Below are positions 15,841 to 22,492 of a stretch of DNA of 34,862 nt, in pieces. A program made the position numbers and the translations under genes. The DNA comes from Nitrososphaera sp. AFS (GTDB taxonomy: Archaea > Thermoproteota > Nitrososphaeria > Nitrososphaerales > Nitrososphaeraceae), in assembly GCF_009898475.1 (NCBI RefSeq), contig NZ_QURE01000003.1:1-34862 (forward strand). The letters run 5' to 3'. Numbering within the stretch: the first letter of the stretch is position 1; each line of letters opens with the position of its first letter. The notes under the pieces are model-generated. The model was not told the origin of the DNA, did not search any database, and saw only the letters and a program-made list of their open reading frames with translations.

Positions 15841-16527
15841 CTATTTCTCTACAAGTGCCGCATCTTGTATTTCAAATATTCCCCGCTGACCGTCCCACTT
15901 TGTAGTAGCTCTCTTAATCTCGAGCTTCTTTCGATATATTGGACAGTCAACTACCAGTGTCTCTGCGTCGCCGCCCTCAAATGTTAAATTGATGCGGTAT
16001 ATTCTGGCGATATGTTTCAAGCGTTCTAATGATTCCGAATCCAACCTTACGCCTAGCCACGAATCGTCTAGTCCCATAGCAGACACCGCTACGATCATAA
16101 TCTCAAATTTCTTTTCAATTAGCATATCCATGTAATTAGATTCTTCAATGTGCCAGATAGGAGATACCTCCTCGAGGCTTAGTTTTTCGCAGATCTTTTC
16201 GATTACGTGTTTCTGATATCTGCTATATATTGCTCCGTGTACTATTCCCTCCACTTGGTACTGAGATGTTGCCCTTACTATCGACCTTTCTAAGTCTCGT
16301 GCTTCTTCCTCCTTTGTTACCGATTTTGCATTAAAAACCAGAGAAGGGATATTCAAGGCCTCGCCCAAATATGTCGCAAGGCGGCAGTTAGGATAGTGAA
16401 AGAGCATACTAGAGTCACCGTAAGGACATATCGTCACCAGACATGAGATTTCGTGCCCTATCTTTCCTGCTTTATATAAAGCGAAAGTGCTGTCCTTGCC
16501 TCCGCTAAAAAGGCCAAGTAGTTTCAC
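15841..16527 (-). CDS. dph6: Diphthine-ammonia ligase Dph6
   Basis: PP-loop ATPase that amidates diphthine on elongation factor 2 to make diphthamide. The SGGKDS loop is at residues 8-13, and the second family signature FEGGDAETLVVD appears near residue 185. The 228-aa length is typical of the archaeal single-domain form. The start is GTG at 16527, directly abutting the stop codon (16528-16530) of a small upstream ORF, which points to translational coupling. Downstream are srp54 and pus10, all concerned with translation and protein targeting. Confidence 0.92.
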   Translation of the reverse strand: MKLLGLFSGGKDSTFALYKAGKIGHEISCLVTICPYGDSSMLFHYPNCRLATYLGEALNIPSLVFNAKSVTKEEEARDLERSIVRATSQYQVEGIVHGAIYSRYQKHVIEKICEKLSLEEVSPIWHIEESNYMDMLIEKKFEIMIVAVSAMGLDDSWLGVRLDSESLERLKHIARIYRINLTFEGGDAETLVVDCPIYRKKLEIKRATTKWDGQRGIFEIQDAALVEK

Positions 16528-16632
16528 TCAAGCCACCTTGATTCTGAAAATTCCACTGGATGCTTCAGCACTCATAATCGTCATCATGTAGGTTTCTGAT
16601 TCAGCCGGCTCTTCCAGGTTCCTCATTAGCAT
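16528..16632 (-). CDS. Candidate 34-aa leader ORF upstream of dph6
   Basis: It runs from ATG (16632; alternatives at 16650 and 16626) to a TGA that directly abuts the dph6 GTG. The peptide begins MLMRNLEEPAESETYMM and ends SSGIFRIKVA; it is Met-rich and has no membrane segment. A minus-strand TATA-like TTTATATTG (about 16654-16662) would place the transcript start close to the ATG at 16632, so the ORF would be leaderless and dph6 would be translated by termination-reinitiation. No homologue is recognised. Confidence 0.4.
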   Translation of the reverse strand: MLMRNLEEPAESETYMMTIMSAEASSGIFRIKVA

Positions 16633-16653
16633 CCAAGCAAAAATTGTCATAAC

Positions 16654-16662
16654 AATATAAAT
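16654..16662 (-). promoter_or_regulatory. TATA-like box of the dph6-srp54-pus10 operon
   Basis: Minus-strand TTTATATTG lies about 25-30 nt before the ATG at 16632 and roughly 130 nt before the dph6 GTG. Confidence 0.4.
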
Positions 16663-16804
16663 GCGATATGGAAGTTCGTTTCTAGCTTAAGACTTACCTC
16701 TCAAAGCCCAACTCTAATCCATTCAGTTTAATTGGTCGATTGGTAGTATCTTTAGCTTGGAAAAAACTAATGCATGTTCGTGACATTTTATCCCGCGGGC
16801 AGGA

Positions 16805-16832
16805 TTTGCTCCAAGTTTTGAGGCATAACTTG
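16805..16832 (-). other. T-loop intron of tRNA-Tyr (28 nt)
   Basis: The intron lies near position 59/60. Exon GCTC pairs with intron GAGC as the 4-bp central helix, AAA forms the 5' bulge, and CAAGTT/AACTTG forms a 6-bp inner helix. The exact ends are ambiguous by up to three A residues, but every choice gives the same mature T-loop. Confidence 0.8.
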
Positions 16833-16854
16833 TTTGAGCCTGCGACTCTTCGGT

Positions 16855-16912
16855 TTCTATCTTTGTGAGCCCAGTAGGCTGTTTCACTTGGTCAGCTTCA
16901 GTCAGCCAACAT
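16855..16912 (-). other. Anticodon-loop intron of tRNA-Tyr (58 nt)
   Basis: The canonical 37/38 intron. Exon CTGT pairs with intron ATAG (one G-T pair) as central helix, with bulges AGA and AAA cut as AG|A and AA|A, the archaeal EndA pattern. Confidence 0.85.
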
Positions 16913-17032
16913 CTACAGCCGAAAGCTCTACCAGGCTGAGCTACCGCGGGACAATCTCGAGTATCGCAAATGGTATATATTCTTACAGCTGAAACCATTG
17001 CCGCCATATTCTGGATTGTAAAATATTGAATC

Positions 17033-18037
17033 TCAACCGTTTAGGAGTGCAGCTATGTCTTTACAGAAATATGAGATTATCAGATCTGCTCCTGCGCGCT
17101 TCATTGAGCAAATTGAGGCAATTATCCAAGTCTGTTCGTCAATCCAATTTAATGACCCAGCTGATTTAATCATTGCATATTCTCCAGAAACATTTTGTGC
17201 AGCTAGGGGAAATTGAAACTTCTCCTTAACTGTGGATATAATGTCTAGATACAGGATAGCAGGCTTTATAATTGTCATGTCTGCTCCTTCGAGGATGTCA
17301 TTTTGAATCTCACGAATGGATTCGCTGCTATTGCTAAATGGAATCTGGTATGAGGACTTGTCTATGTGAACATGGTCCATGATCTGCTCTGAAAATGCCA
17401 AAGACCTAAACGGCGAATAAAGAGAGGAGGCGTATTTGATAGAATAAGGATAGATTTTTATTTTTTTAAAACCAGCTTCGTCCAAAATCGTTCTAATTGA
17501 CTTTACCTGGCCATCCATCATCGAAGAAGGCGAAACCACATCTGCACCTGCTTCAGCATGAGTTTTTGCGATCTCAGAAAGAGATTGAACAGTAATGTCA
17601 TTACCAATAGTGTCATCTGTTAAATCACTCAAACCACATTGCCCGGACAAGTTATACTGACACAAACAGACATCGGTTATGATTGTAAGTTCCTTGCCAA
17701 ATTCCTCTTTTAATTTTCTTACCGTTCTCTGTACTATGCCAGACCTGCTCGAAGCGTCGGTGCCAATTGAGTCCCTCAAAGAAGGAATGCCAAATAGAAT
17801 CACTGAAGATATTCCCATTTTCATCAGTTGCCTGACCTTAAATACTGTATCTTCTATAGAAACTGTAGAGAAATCCGGAAATAAAGCTGTTCTAGGCACT
17901 TTCGGTCTATGCTCCCTTAAGAACAAAGGTGCCACTAGCTGGTTTGTTTCGAGGCTCACTGAATTTAAAAGGTTTTCTAGTTCACTTCCCCTAAATTTGC
18001 TCTTTTGCAAAATCCTAGGAAGGGATTGAACAAACAT
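17033..18037 (-). CDS. hemB: Delta-aminolevulinate dehydratase (porphobilinogen synthase)
   Basis: Condenses two 5-aminolevulinate molecules to porphobilinogen in tetrapyrrole synthesis. The TIM-barrel enzyme shows the zinc-binding cysteines C124, C126 and C134 (DVCLCQYNLSGQCG) and the two active-site lysines K201 (YSIKYAS) and K258 (IIKPAILYLD). The Cys triad marks the zinc-dependent type. The 334-aa length is normal. No other heme gene is adjacent. The ATG is 2 nt from the ATG of the divergent glycosyltransferase gene, so any promoter must lie inside that gene. Confidence 0.94.
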   Translation of the reverse strand: MFVQSLPRILQKSKFRGSELENLLNSVSLETNQLVAPLFLREHRPKVPRTALFPDFSTVSIEDTVFKVRQLMKMGISSVILFGIPSLRDSIGTDASSRSGIVQRTVRKLKEEFGKELTIITDVCLCQYNLSGQCGLSDLTDDTIGNDITVQSLSEIAKTHAEAGADVVSPSSMMDGQVKSIRTILDEAGFKKIKIYPYSIKYASSLYSPFRSLAFSEQIMDHVHIDKSSYQIPFSNSSESIREIQNDILEGADMTIIKPAILYLDIISTVKEKFQFPLAAQNVSGEYAMIKSAGSLNWIDEQTWIIASICSMKRAGADLIISYFCKDIAALLNG

Positions 18038-18039
18038 AT

Positions 18040-18969
18040 ATGAATCTTGTTACATCAATCCCAATTCGTAAACATAATTTGAGTTCGGATTTGGCAAGAG
18101 TAGAATTAACTGTGGGCATTCCGTGTTTCAACGAGGAAAGTAACATTACCAAGCTCCTTGCCGTAATCTCAGAACAACAATCTGAAGTCCTCGGAATTTG
18201 TGAGATAATTATTTCTGACGATTCATCAGACAGCACAGTTAGGTTGATTGAGGAATTTGCCTTAAGAAATCCATATTTAAACATAAGGTGCCTGCACCAT
18301 TCTTCAAGAAGAGGAGTAGCAAGTGCATGGAATGAAATTTTTCAGAATGCGAGCGGACATCTCATCGTGTTGTTCGACGGAGACGTCATGCCAGACAAAG
18401 ACTCAATCAGAGAATTGTTATCGTCTTTAAACGGGCATACAGGGTTATGTATCTCGAATACGCTGCCGGCTGAATCTTCCACCATTGCAGGGAGGGCGTC
18501 TCGCTTCGTCTCAACGTGGCTAAGGCTTGTGAAATTGAATAGGCTTTCCCAGTATACAACAATTGGACGAGGACTCTTGATCAGGACTGATATAGCAAAG
18601 GAGATTATTATCCCCGAAGGAATTATTGCGGTTGATCTATATCTACAATGTAAGGTGTTAGAACTTCGAAAAGAAATTGTATACAATGATCGTTCGGTGG
18701 TTTGTTTTAACCCGCCTAAAACAATTAAAGATTTTAATTCACAGGTAATTAGGTCTACAATTGGCCACCGTCAGATCGATAAGTGGGTTGACAAGTTTCA
18801 TATTCGGCTTCCATTGGGGGTAGCGTTTCGCTCAGCATGGAAGGCATTTATGTCTGATCCAATTGGAGCATTTTCGGTAGCTACTTGTTATGCACTGCTT
18901 CCTTACCACAAAACTAAGCTTCAAGGTGCGGGCTCTAATCGTTGGTATGTTGCTCAAAGCACGAAATAG
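18040..18969 (+). CDS. Family 2 glycosyltransferase
   Basis: GT-A fold glycosyltransferase. After a variable N-terminus, the nucleotide-sugar binding region starts with LTVGIPCFNEESNI (23-36), then IIISDDSSDST (57-67), and the metal-binding DGD at 113-115 (IVLFDGDVMPDK). The remainder holds a weakly hydrophobic C-terminal section but no clear transmembrane helix bundle, so it is probably cytosolic or peripheral. The sugar and acceptor cannot be predicted. The first roughly 20 residues precede the conserved core; a TTG further in (DLARV) is an alternative start. The gene is divergent from hemB with 2 nt between start codons. Confidence 0.8.
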   Translation: MNLVTSIPIRKHNLSSDLARVELTVGIPCFNEESNITKLLAVISEQQSEVLGICEIIISDDSSDSTVRLIEEFALRNPYLNIRCLHHSSRRGVASAWNEIFQNASGHLIVLFDGDVMPDKDSIRELLSSLNGHTGLCISNTLPAESSTIAGRASRFVSTWLRLVKLNRLSQYTTIGRGLLIRTDIAKEIIIPEGIIAVDLYLQCKVLELRKEIVYNDRSVVCFNPPKTIKDFNSQVIRSTIGHRQIDKWVDKFHIRLPLGVAFRSAWKAFMSDPIGAFSVATCYALLPYHKTKLQGAGSNRWYVAQSTK

Positions 18970-18974
18970 TCAAC

Positions 18975-18992
18975 CCCGGCACAATTACCGGG
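18975..18992 (+). terminator. Hairpin downstream of the glycosyltransferase gene
   Basis: CCCGG and CCGGG form a 5-bp stem around an 8-nt loop, 5 nt after the stop codon. There is no T tract, so its role as a terminator is uncertain. Confidence 0.25.
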
Positions 18993-19040
18993 CTATTCAT
19001 TATCCAAACTGAGCATGGCTGCTAGACTTGGATTGATGGT

Positions 19041-19050
19041 AATATATTTA
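19041..19050 (+). promoter_or_regulatory. TATA box of the 198-aa hypothetical gene
   Basis: AATATATTTA lies about 26-35 nt upstream of the TTG at 19076, consistent with a leaderless transcript. Confidence 0.45.
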
Positions 19051-19075
19051 TCGTGGTGCATTTCTTAGAATTTGG

Positions 19076-19672
19076 TTGACAGTTGCTCGTGGCGTGCAGG
19101 GGTATATATGTACGCCCCATGAGAAAGAATCTAACAATCTCGTAGAAAAGCTTTCGAGTTCTATCAACATAACAAACATATACTTTGTAACCGCAACATT
19201 CTCTTCTGAAAGCATGCTCTATTTTCCAAATAGAGCCAACCACTACATCTTGGCCTCCTTTTCTGATTCTATAGATTTGGAATTAATCTACACTAGGATC
19301 CCGGAAAGACTATCGTTTGTATTTAAGCTAAGTGATTCATTATTTGAACGAAGTTCACCCAATATCAAATACATGTCTATATATTTTACGAGGTATGTTT
19401 ATGGAGAACTGGAGATCTCAGATATTGCGAATATTATTGCAAGACGCGAAAAAGTAAGGAATCTCACCTTAGCGCAATTACAGTTTTTGAACTCGTCACA
19501 TCCAAAATTCGTATTCCCCTATGCAAGAAATGTAATAATGTTAGAGGTGGAGGGCGAAAAAACACATCAGAGTGACCAGAAATATTGTGAAAGGACCCAA
19601 AGGGATGTGGCCAGAAAGGGCCTCCAGTTAATCAACCTTGTTAGTTTATCAATCTTAGATAAATTGAAGTGA
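19076..19672 (+). CDS. Hypothetical protein, 198 aa
   Basis: It starts at TTG. The protein is soluble, with alternating beta segments (NITNIYFVTATF, ANHYILASF, RLSFVFKLS, IKYMSIYFTRYVYGEL) followed by helices and a charged C-terminal region (GEKTHQSDQKYCERTQRD). Cysteines occur early (C12) and late, with no pair spacing that suggests a zinc site. It lies just upstream of the aIF5A gene (31 nt to the frame's first TTG) but that gene has its own TATA-like box. I do not recognise a family. A Nitrososphaerota-specific protein is the likeliest reading. Confidence 0.6.
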   Translation: MTVARGVQGYICTPHEKESNNLVEKLSSSINITNIYFVTATFSSESMLYFPNRANHYILASFSDSIDLELIYTRIPERLSFVFKLSDSLFERSSPNIKYMSIYFTRYVYGELEISDIANIIARREKVRNLTLAQLQFLNSSHPKFVFPYARNVIMLEVEGEKTHQSDQKYCERTQRDVARKGLQLINLVSLSILDKLK

Positions 19673-19681
19673 ACAGAAGTG

Positions 19682-19690
19682 TTAAATATT
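19682..19690 (+). promoter_or_regulatory. TATA-like box of the aIF5A gene
   Basis: TTAAATATT lies about 29-37 nt upstream of the TTG at 19719 and only 14-22 nt from the TTG at 19704. The spacing favours the downstream start. Confidence 0.4.
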
Positions 19691-19718
19691 CATAGAACCT
19701 TTCTTGCTTGGAATTGCA

Positions 19719-20111
19719 TTGAGCAAACCAATGGACTTGGGAAGCCTGAAAGTTGGTTCGTACATCGTGATAGATGGAGAGCCTTGTAGAATAGTATCAT
19801 ATGATCATAGTAAGCCTGGAAAACATGGTTCTGCTAAGGCAAGGGTCTCCGCTATTAGTGTGTTTGATGGTTCGAAACATACGCTAGTCTCTCCGGTATC
19901 TGCAGGTGTGGAAGTGCCACTAATAGATAAAAGAAACGGTCAAATCATCTCAATGTCTGGCAATGTCCTCCAACTCATGGATTTGGAGACCTTCGAGGTT
20001 TTCGACACATCTGCAGTGGAGCAAGATATCATCGATAAAGTCCACCAAGGCGGCGAAGTTGAATACTGGAAGGTGCTTGATAGAATCAAAGTAGCGCGTG
20101 TGAAGAACTAA
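19719..20111 (+). CDS. eif5A: Translation factor aIF5A
   Basis: Archaeal homologue of eIF5A/EF-P that relieves ribosome stalling. The hypusination loop is SKPGKHGSAK, whose central Lys is the modification site; the flanking SH3-like (GSLKVGSYIVIDGEPCRI) and OB-fold (DIIDKVHQGGEVEYWKVLDRI) domains are complete. The family N-terminus (MSKPMDLGSLK) corresponds to TTG 19719; an earlier in-frame TTG at 19704 and an ATG at 19731 are alternatives. The length of 130 aa is normal. It is transcribed with, or just after, the preceding 198-aa gene. Confidence 0.94.
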   Translation: MSKPMDLGSLKVGSYIVIDGEPCRIVSYDHSKPGKHGSAKARVSAISVFDGSKHTLVSPVSAGVEVPLIDKRNGQIISMSGNVLQLMDLETFEVFDTSAVEQDIIDKVHQGGEVEYWKVLDRIKVARVKN

Positions 20112-20157
20112 TTTAGTTACACAAATTTCATGCCTCGAGAAATTCTGCCAACAAAAA

Positions 20158-20168
20158 CTTTTATACTT
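20158..20168 (+). promoter_or_regulatory. TATA box of the Dps-like gene
   Basis: TTTTATACTTT lies about 19-29 nt upstream of the ATG at 20187 with no Shine-Dalgarno sequence between them, so a leaderless transcript is expected. Confidence 0.45.
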
Positions 20169-20186
20169 TAGCACTGGATTTAGGCT

Positions 20187-20780
20187 ATGGCAAATAATTC
20201 AAAAGATTCGATTCAGAATATTGTTGCTCTGGAGGTCCTTCAAAAAAATGGCGTTAACATCGAGAGGTTGAAGGAACTTATTACCAAGGGAGTCGGTGCA
20301 GAATTTACAACATACTATTATTACACGATTTTAAGAATGCATTGCACAGGACTAGATGGAGAAGGTATAAAGGAGATCGTAGAAGATGCAAGGATCGAAG
20401 ATAGAAATCATTTTGAAGCGATGGTCCCGCGATTGTATGAATTGGGCGGAAGTTTGCCCCGCGACATTAGAAAGTTTGCAGATCAGGCAGGATGTCCTGA
20501 CGCATATTTACCTGATAACTGGGAAGACCTCCGATCAATATTGAAGGTCCTTTTAGAGGCTGAACAATGCGCTATTAGATCTTGGGGTGAGGTTTGTGAT
20601 ATGACTGCAGGAAAGGACCCGAGAACGTATGACATAGCACAAAGAATAATGCAAGAAGAGGTGGAGCATGAGGCCTGGTTTATCGAACTGTTATCAAAAA
20701 GACCATCGGGACACTTCAGAAGAAAATTTGTAGGCCAGTCTCCGCATACCGGAAGCCAAGGAGGGCTGATCCACACCTGA
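20187..20780 (+). CDS. Dps-like (DPSL) ferritin, thioferritin type
   Basis: A four-helix ferritin-like protein of 197 aa that stores iron and detoxifies peroxide in 12-subunit shells. Di-iron ligand candidates are E39 ([10 protein letters not shown]), E71 and H75 (IEDRNHFE), E125 (EAEQ) and E158/H161 (EEVEHEAW). C103 and C128 have the 25-residue spacing of the cysteine pair that defines DPSL 'thioferritins' near the metal site. The C-terminal 25 residues are basic and flexible (RPSGHFRRK), which may bind DNA. It starts at ATG behind a TATA box. A small membrane ORF follows after 57 nt. Confidence 0.88.
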   Translation: MANNSKDSIQNIVALEVLQKNGVNIERLKELITKGVGAEFTTYYYYTILRMHCTGLDGEGIKEIVEDARIEDRNHFEAMVPRLYELGGSLPRDIRKFADQAGCPDAYLPDNWEDLRSILKVLLEAEQCAIRSWGEVCDMTAGKDPRTYDIAQRIMQEEVEHEAWFIELLSKRPSGHFRRKFVGQSPHTGSQGGLIHT

Positions 20781-20837
20781 TTTTCTTTCGAAAGCTAATT
20801 TCGACATAGACTTATAATTAAGTTTGTGGGATGGCTT

Positions 20838-20990
20838 ATGTTGCGAAACCAAAGGAGGATCGGCGAAGCGTTGATGGTGTTCAGCGGCATCGGAATAACC
20901 ATCGGGGGTTATGCAATTGGGTTGTATCCTCTTTCGTATGGAGGCTTAGCGATTATGTCACTAGGTATAGTCTCTATCTTTTGGCGATAA
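20838..20990 (+). CDS. Two-helix membrane mini-protein (50 aa)
   Basis: It starts at ATG 20838 (a GTG at 20826 is in frame upstream). A basic N-terminus (MLRNQRRIGEA) is followed by two hydrophobic stretches: LMVFSGIGITIGGYAIGL and GGLAIMSLGIVSIF, split by a Tyr/Pro/Ser turn. It ends at WR. TTATAATTAAG at about 20812-20822 is well placed for a leaderless start near 20838. It is convergent with the coiled-coil gene, with 7 nt between stops. Gly-rich two-helix proteins of this size occur in many archaea; the function is unknown. Confidence 0.55.
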   Translation: MLRNQRRIGEALMVFSGIGITIGGYAIGLYPLSYGGLAIMSLGIVSIFWR

Positions 20991-20997
20991 ACTTTAG

Positions 20998-22287
20998 CTA
21001 AAACTCAAGGTGATATTTTTTGCTGAATACTTTTGAAAGACACGCCTCGGATTCGCTGCGTAATTGATCTATCTGCAATTGCTTATCCTTGAGTTGGAGA
21101 CTCGACTGACTTGCTTCGGTGGTCATCTCTTCAATATGTCTCAGGGTTTGTGAGATTTCCTCTTTTAGCCCCAGAGATCGTCTATCAAATTCGGTGTTTC
21201 TTCGCTGGTTTAGTGAGGCTAATTGTCGTTGGAGCGCCTGGTATCTTTCCCTTATATTTGGCAAAGCTTTTATAAGATTTTCTAGATGACGCTCTACCTT
21301 TGGTGCATCTTTGAGATGTATTCTCTCGGTACTTAAGTGCCTCTGAATATCGACCAGAATATCGAGGTAGGGCTTTATCTCTTTCTCTGAAAGGACGATA
21401 GCTGGCTCGTTAGACAATGCGTTTAGTCGCTCTGATGTCTGCTTTGAGATGCCATAAGAATACTTTGTTAACGCGCGGGATATTGGGCTAATTAAATGGA
21501 TCAGTTCCTTCTGAATCTCTACTCTTTTATCTTCCACTTTACTTATTTCATTTTTAATCCTGGAGTATTCTTGGAACTCCGATGAGTTTTGGACGTTCAC
21601 CATCTGGAGGTTCAGATCTCCAAGTCTGTTCTCTAACAATTTTAATTCGGTACCGTTATTCTTGAGTTGCTGCTGCTCAATAGCCATTGAAGTATTTGCA
21701 TCCGATAATGTCATCAAAAGGCTGGTACAGTCAGAGAATGGTTTTTGCAGTGTATCAAACTCTCTCAAGATAGCATTTGCTTCCTTGAATTGAGAAGAGA
21801 GTGTCTCGAATTCATCCTTCAGCTTTCCAGCATATTTTTTAATGAAGACATTAAAGACCCTATTGTGAGAGGTGCTAACTTCTCTGAATCGGCTCGTAAT
21901 TGCCTCCAACCTTTGGCCGAATTTTATTGCCTCCGATTGTGAAGCTGGCTCCGGGATCTCTATAGAACACTCACGTCTCAAACTCGTAACGACAATTCGC
22001 TTAGAGTTCTCTACAATTGGCTCAAACCTCGTCTCTTCAATTTTGATTTTTTCAGTTTCTAATTCTTTTGCAAGCTTTTCTATGTTCTTTAGGGATCGTA
22101 TCACGTTTGCTCTTATCAGTGATAACTTGGAACAAATTTCTTGAGTATTCTGTACCTCCAGATCGTGCAAAATCGACAAGCCATCAGAAATCGATATTTT
22201 TAAAGAAGGTTGTTGGTCACCTTTCTCAGGTTCTACTTTTGAAAAGTCAGCCTTCCTGTTAAAAAGTCGAAATCGAGGAGTCAACAT
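20998..22287 (-). CDS. Long coiled-coil protein, SMC/SbcC-like helices without ATPase
   Basis: A 429-aa protein, nearly all predicted helix with long heptad runs (about 45-90, 130-260, 320-425). There is no P-loop, membrane segment or signal peptide, so it is not an SMC or Rad50 ATPase but resembles their coils. The first 35 residues are basic and variable and could be a targeting tail. Two breaks with Pro (FEPIVENSK and PEPASQSEA near 88-117) separate coil segments. Coiled-coil proteins of this kind in Nitrososphaerota are largely uncharacterised; a role in cell architecture or chromosome handling is a guess. TTTATTTATC about 21-31 nt upstream supports the ATG. Confidence 0.65.
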   Translation of the reverse strand: MLTPRFRLFNRKADFSKVEPEKGDQQPSLKISISDGLSILHDLEVQNTQEICSKLSLIRANVIRSLKNIEKLAKELETEKIKIEETRFEPIVENSKRIVVTSLRRECSIEIPEPASQSEAIKFGQRLEAITSRFREVSTSHNRVFNVFIKKYAGKLKDEFETLSSQFKEANAILREFDTLQKPFSDCTSLLMTLSDANTSMAIEQQQLKNNGTELKLLENRLGDLNLQMVNVQNSSEFQEYSRIKNEISKVEDKRVEIQKELIHLISPISRALTKYSYGISKQTSERLNALSNEPAIVLSEKEIKPYLDILVDIQRHLSTERIHLKDAPKVERHLENLIKALPNIRERYQALQRQLASLNQRRNTEFDRRSLGLKEEISQTLRHIEEMTTEASQSSLQLKDKQLQIDQLRSESEACLSKVFSKKYHLEF

Positions 22288-22492
22288 CCGGCAAATGAAG
22301 AGGCGATAAATAAACCATTGTGCTCAGAATAAGTTTTTATGGGACAATAACCGGTGCTTGAGACACTTGTTATTCATGACACGGCGCGCCTCACCACATG
22401 ACTCTAAAGCAGAATGAGCAACTTAAACAAGAATAAGGAGATCAAATAATGCAAACCTCGTGTTGTATGTTCTAATCGTTACCTAGAAAATG

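Larger units (their letters stand above)
16791..16950 (-). tRNA. tRNA-Tyr(GTA) with two introns
   Basis: Acceptor CCCGCGG pairs with CCGCGGG (C1-G72, normal for archaeal tRNA-Tyr), discriminator A. D-arm GCTC/GAGC, anticodon stem TTCGG/CCGAA, loop CTGTAGA (anticodon GTA), variable loop GAGTC, T-stem GCAGG/CCTGC. A 58-nt intron (16855-16912) sits at the canonical 37/38 site and a 28-nt intron (about 16805-16832) splits the T-loop, which reads CTCAAAT once joined. Mature length is 74 nt. Both insertions form bulge-helix-bulge motifs. TATATA near 16975 on the minus strand, about 25 nt upstream, is a good promoter. Confidence 0.9.

Noticed and set aside
16560-16610. Box C (ATGATGA) and CTGA on the minus strand, possible C/D guide RNA
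   Set aside because: The C and D-like boxes are only 12 nt apart and no second C'/D pair completes the RNA; the ORF reading is preferred.
16723-17007. 94-aa minus-strand open frame
   Set aside because: It runs through the tRNA-Tyr gene and its introns; the tRNA explains the sequence.
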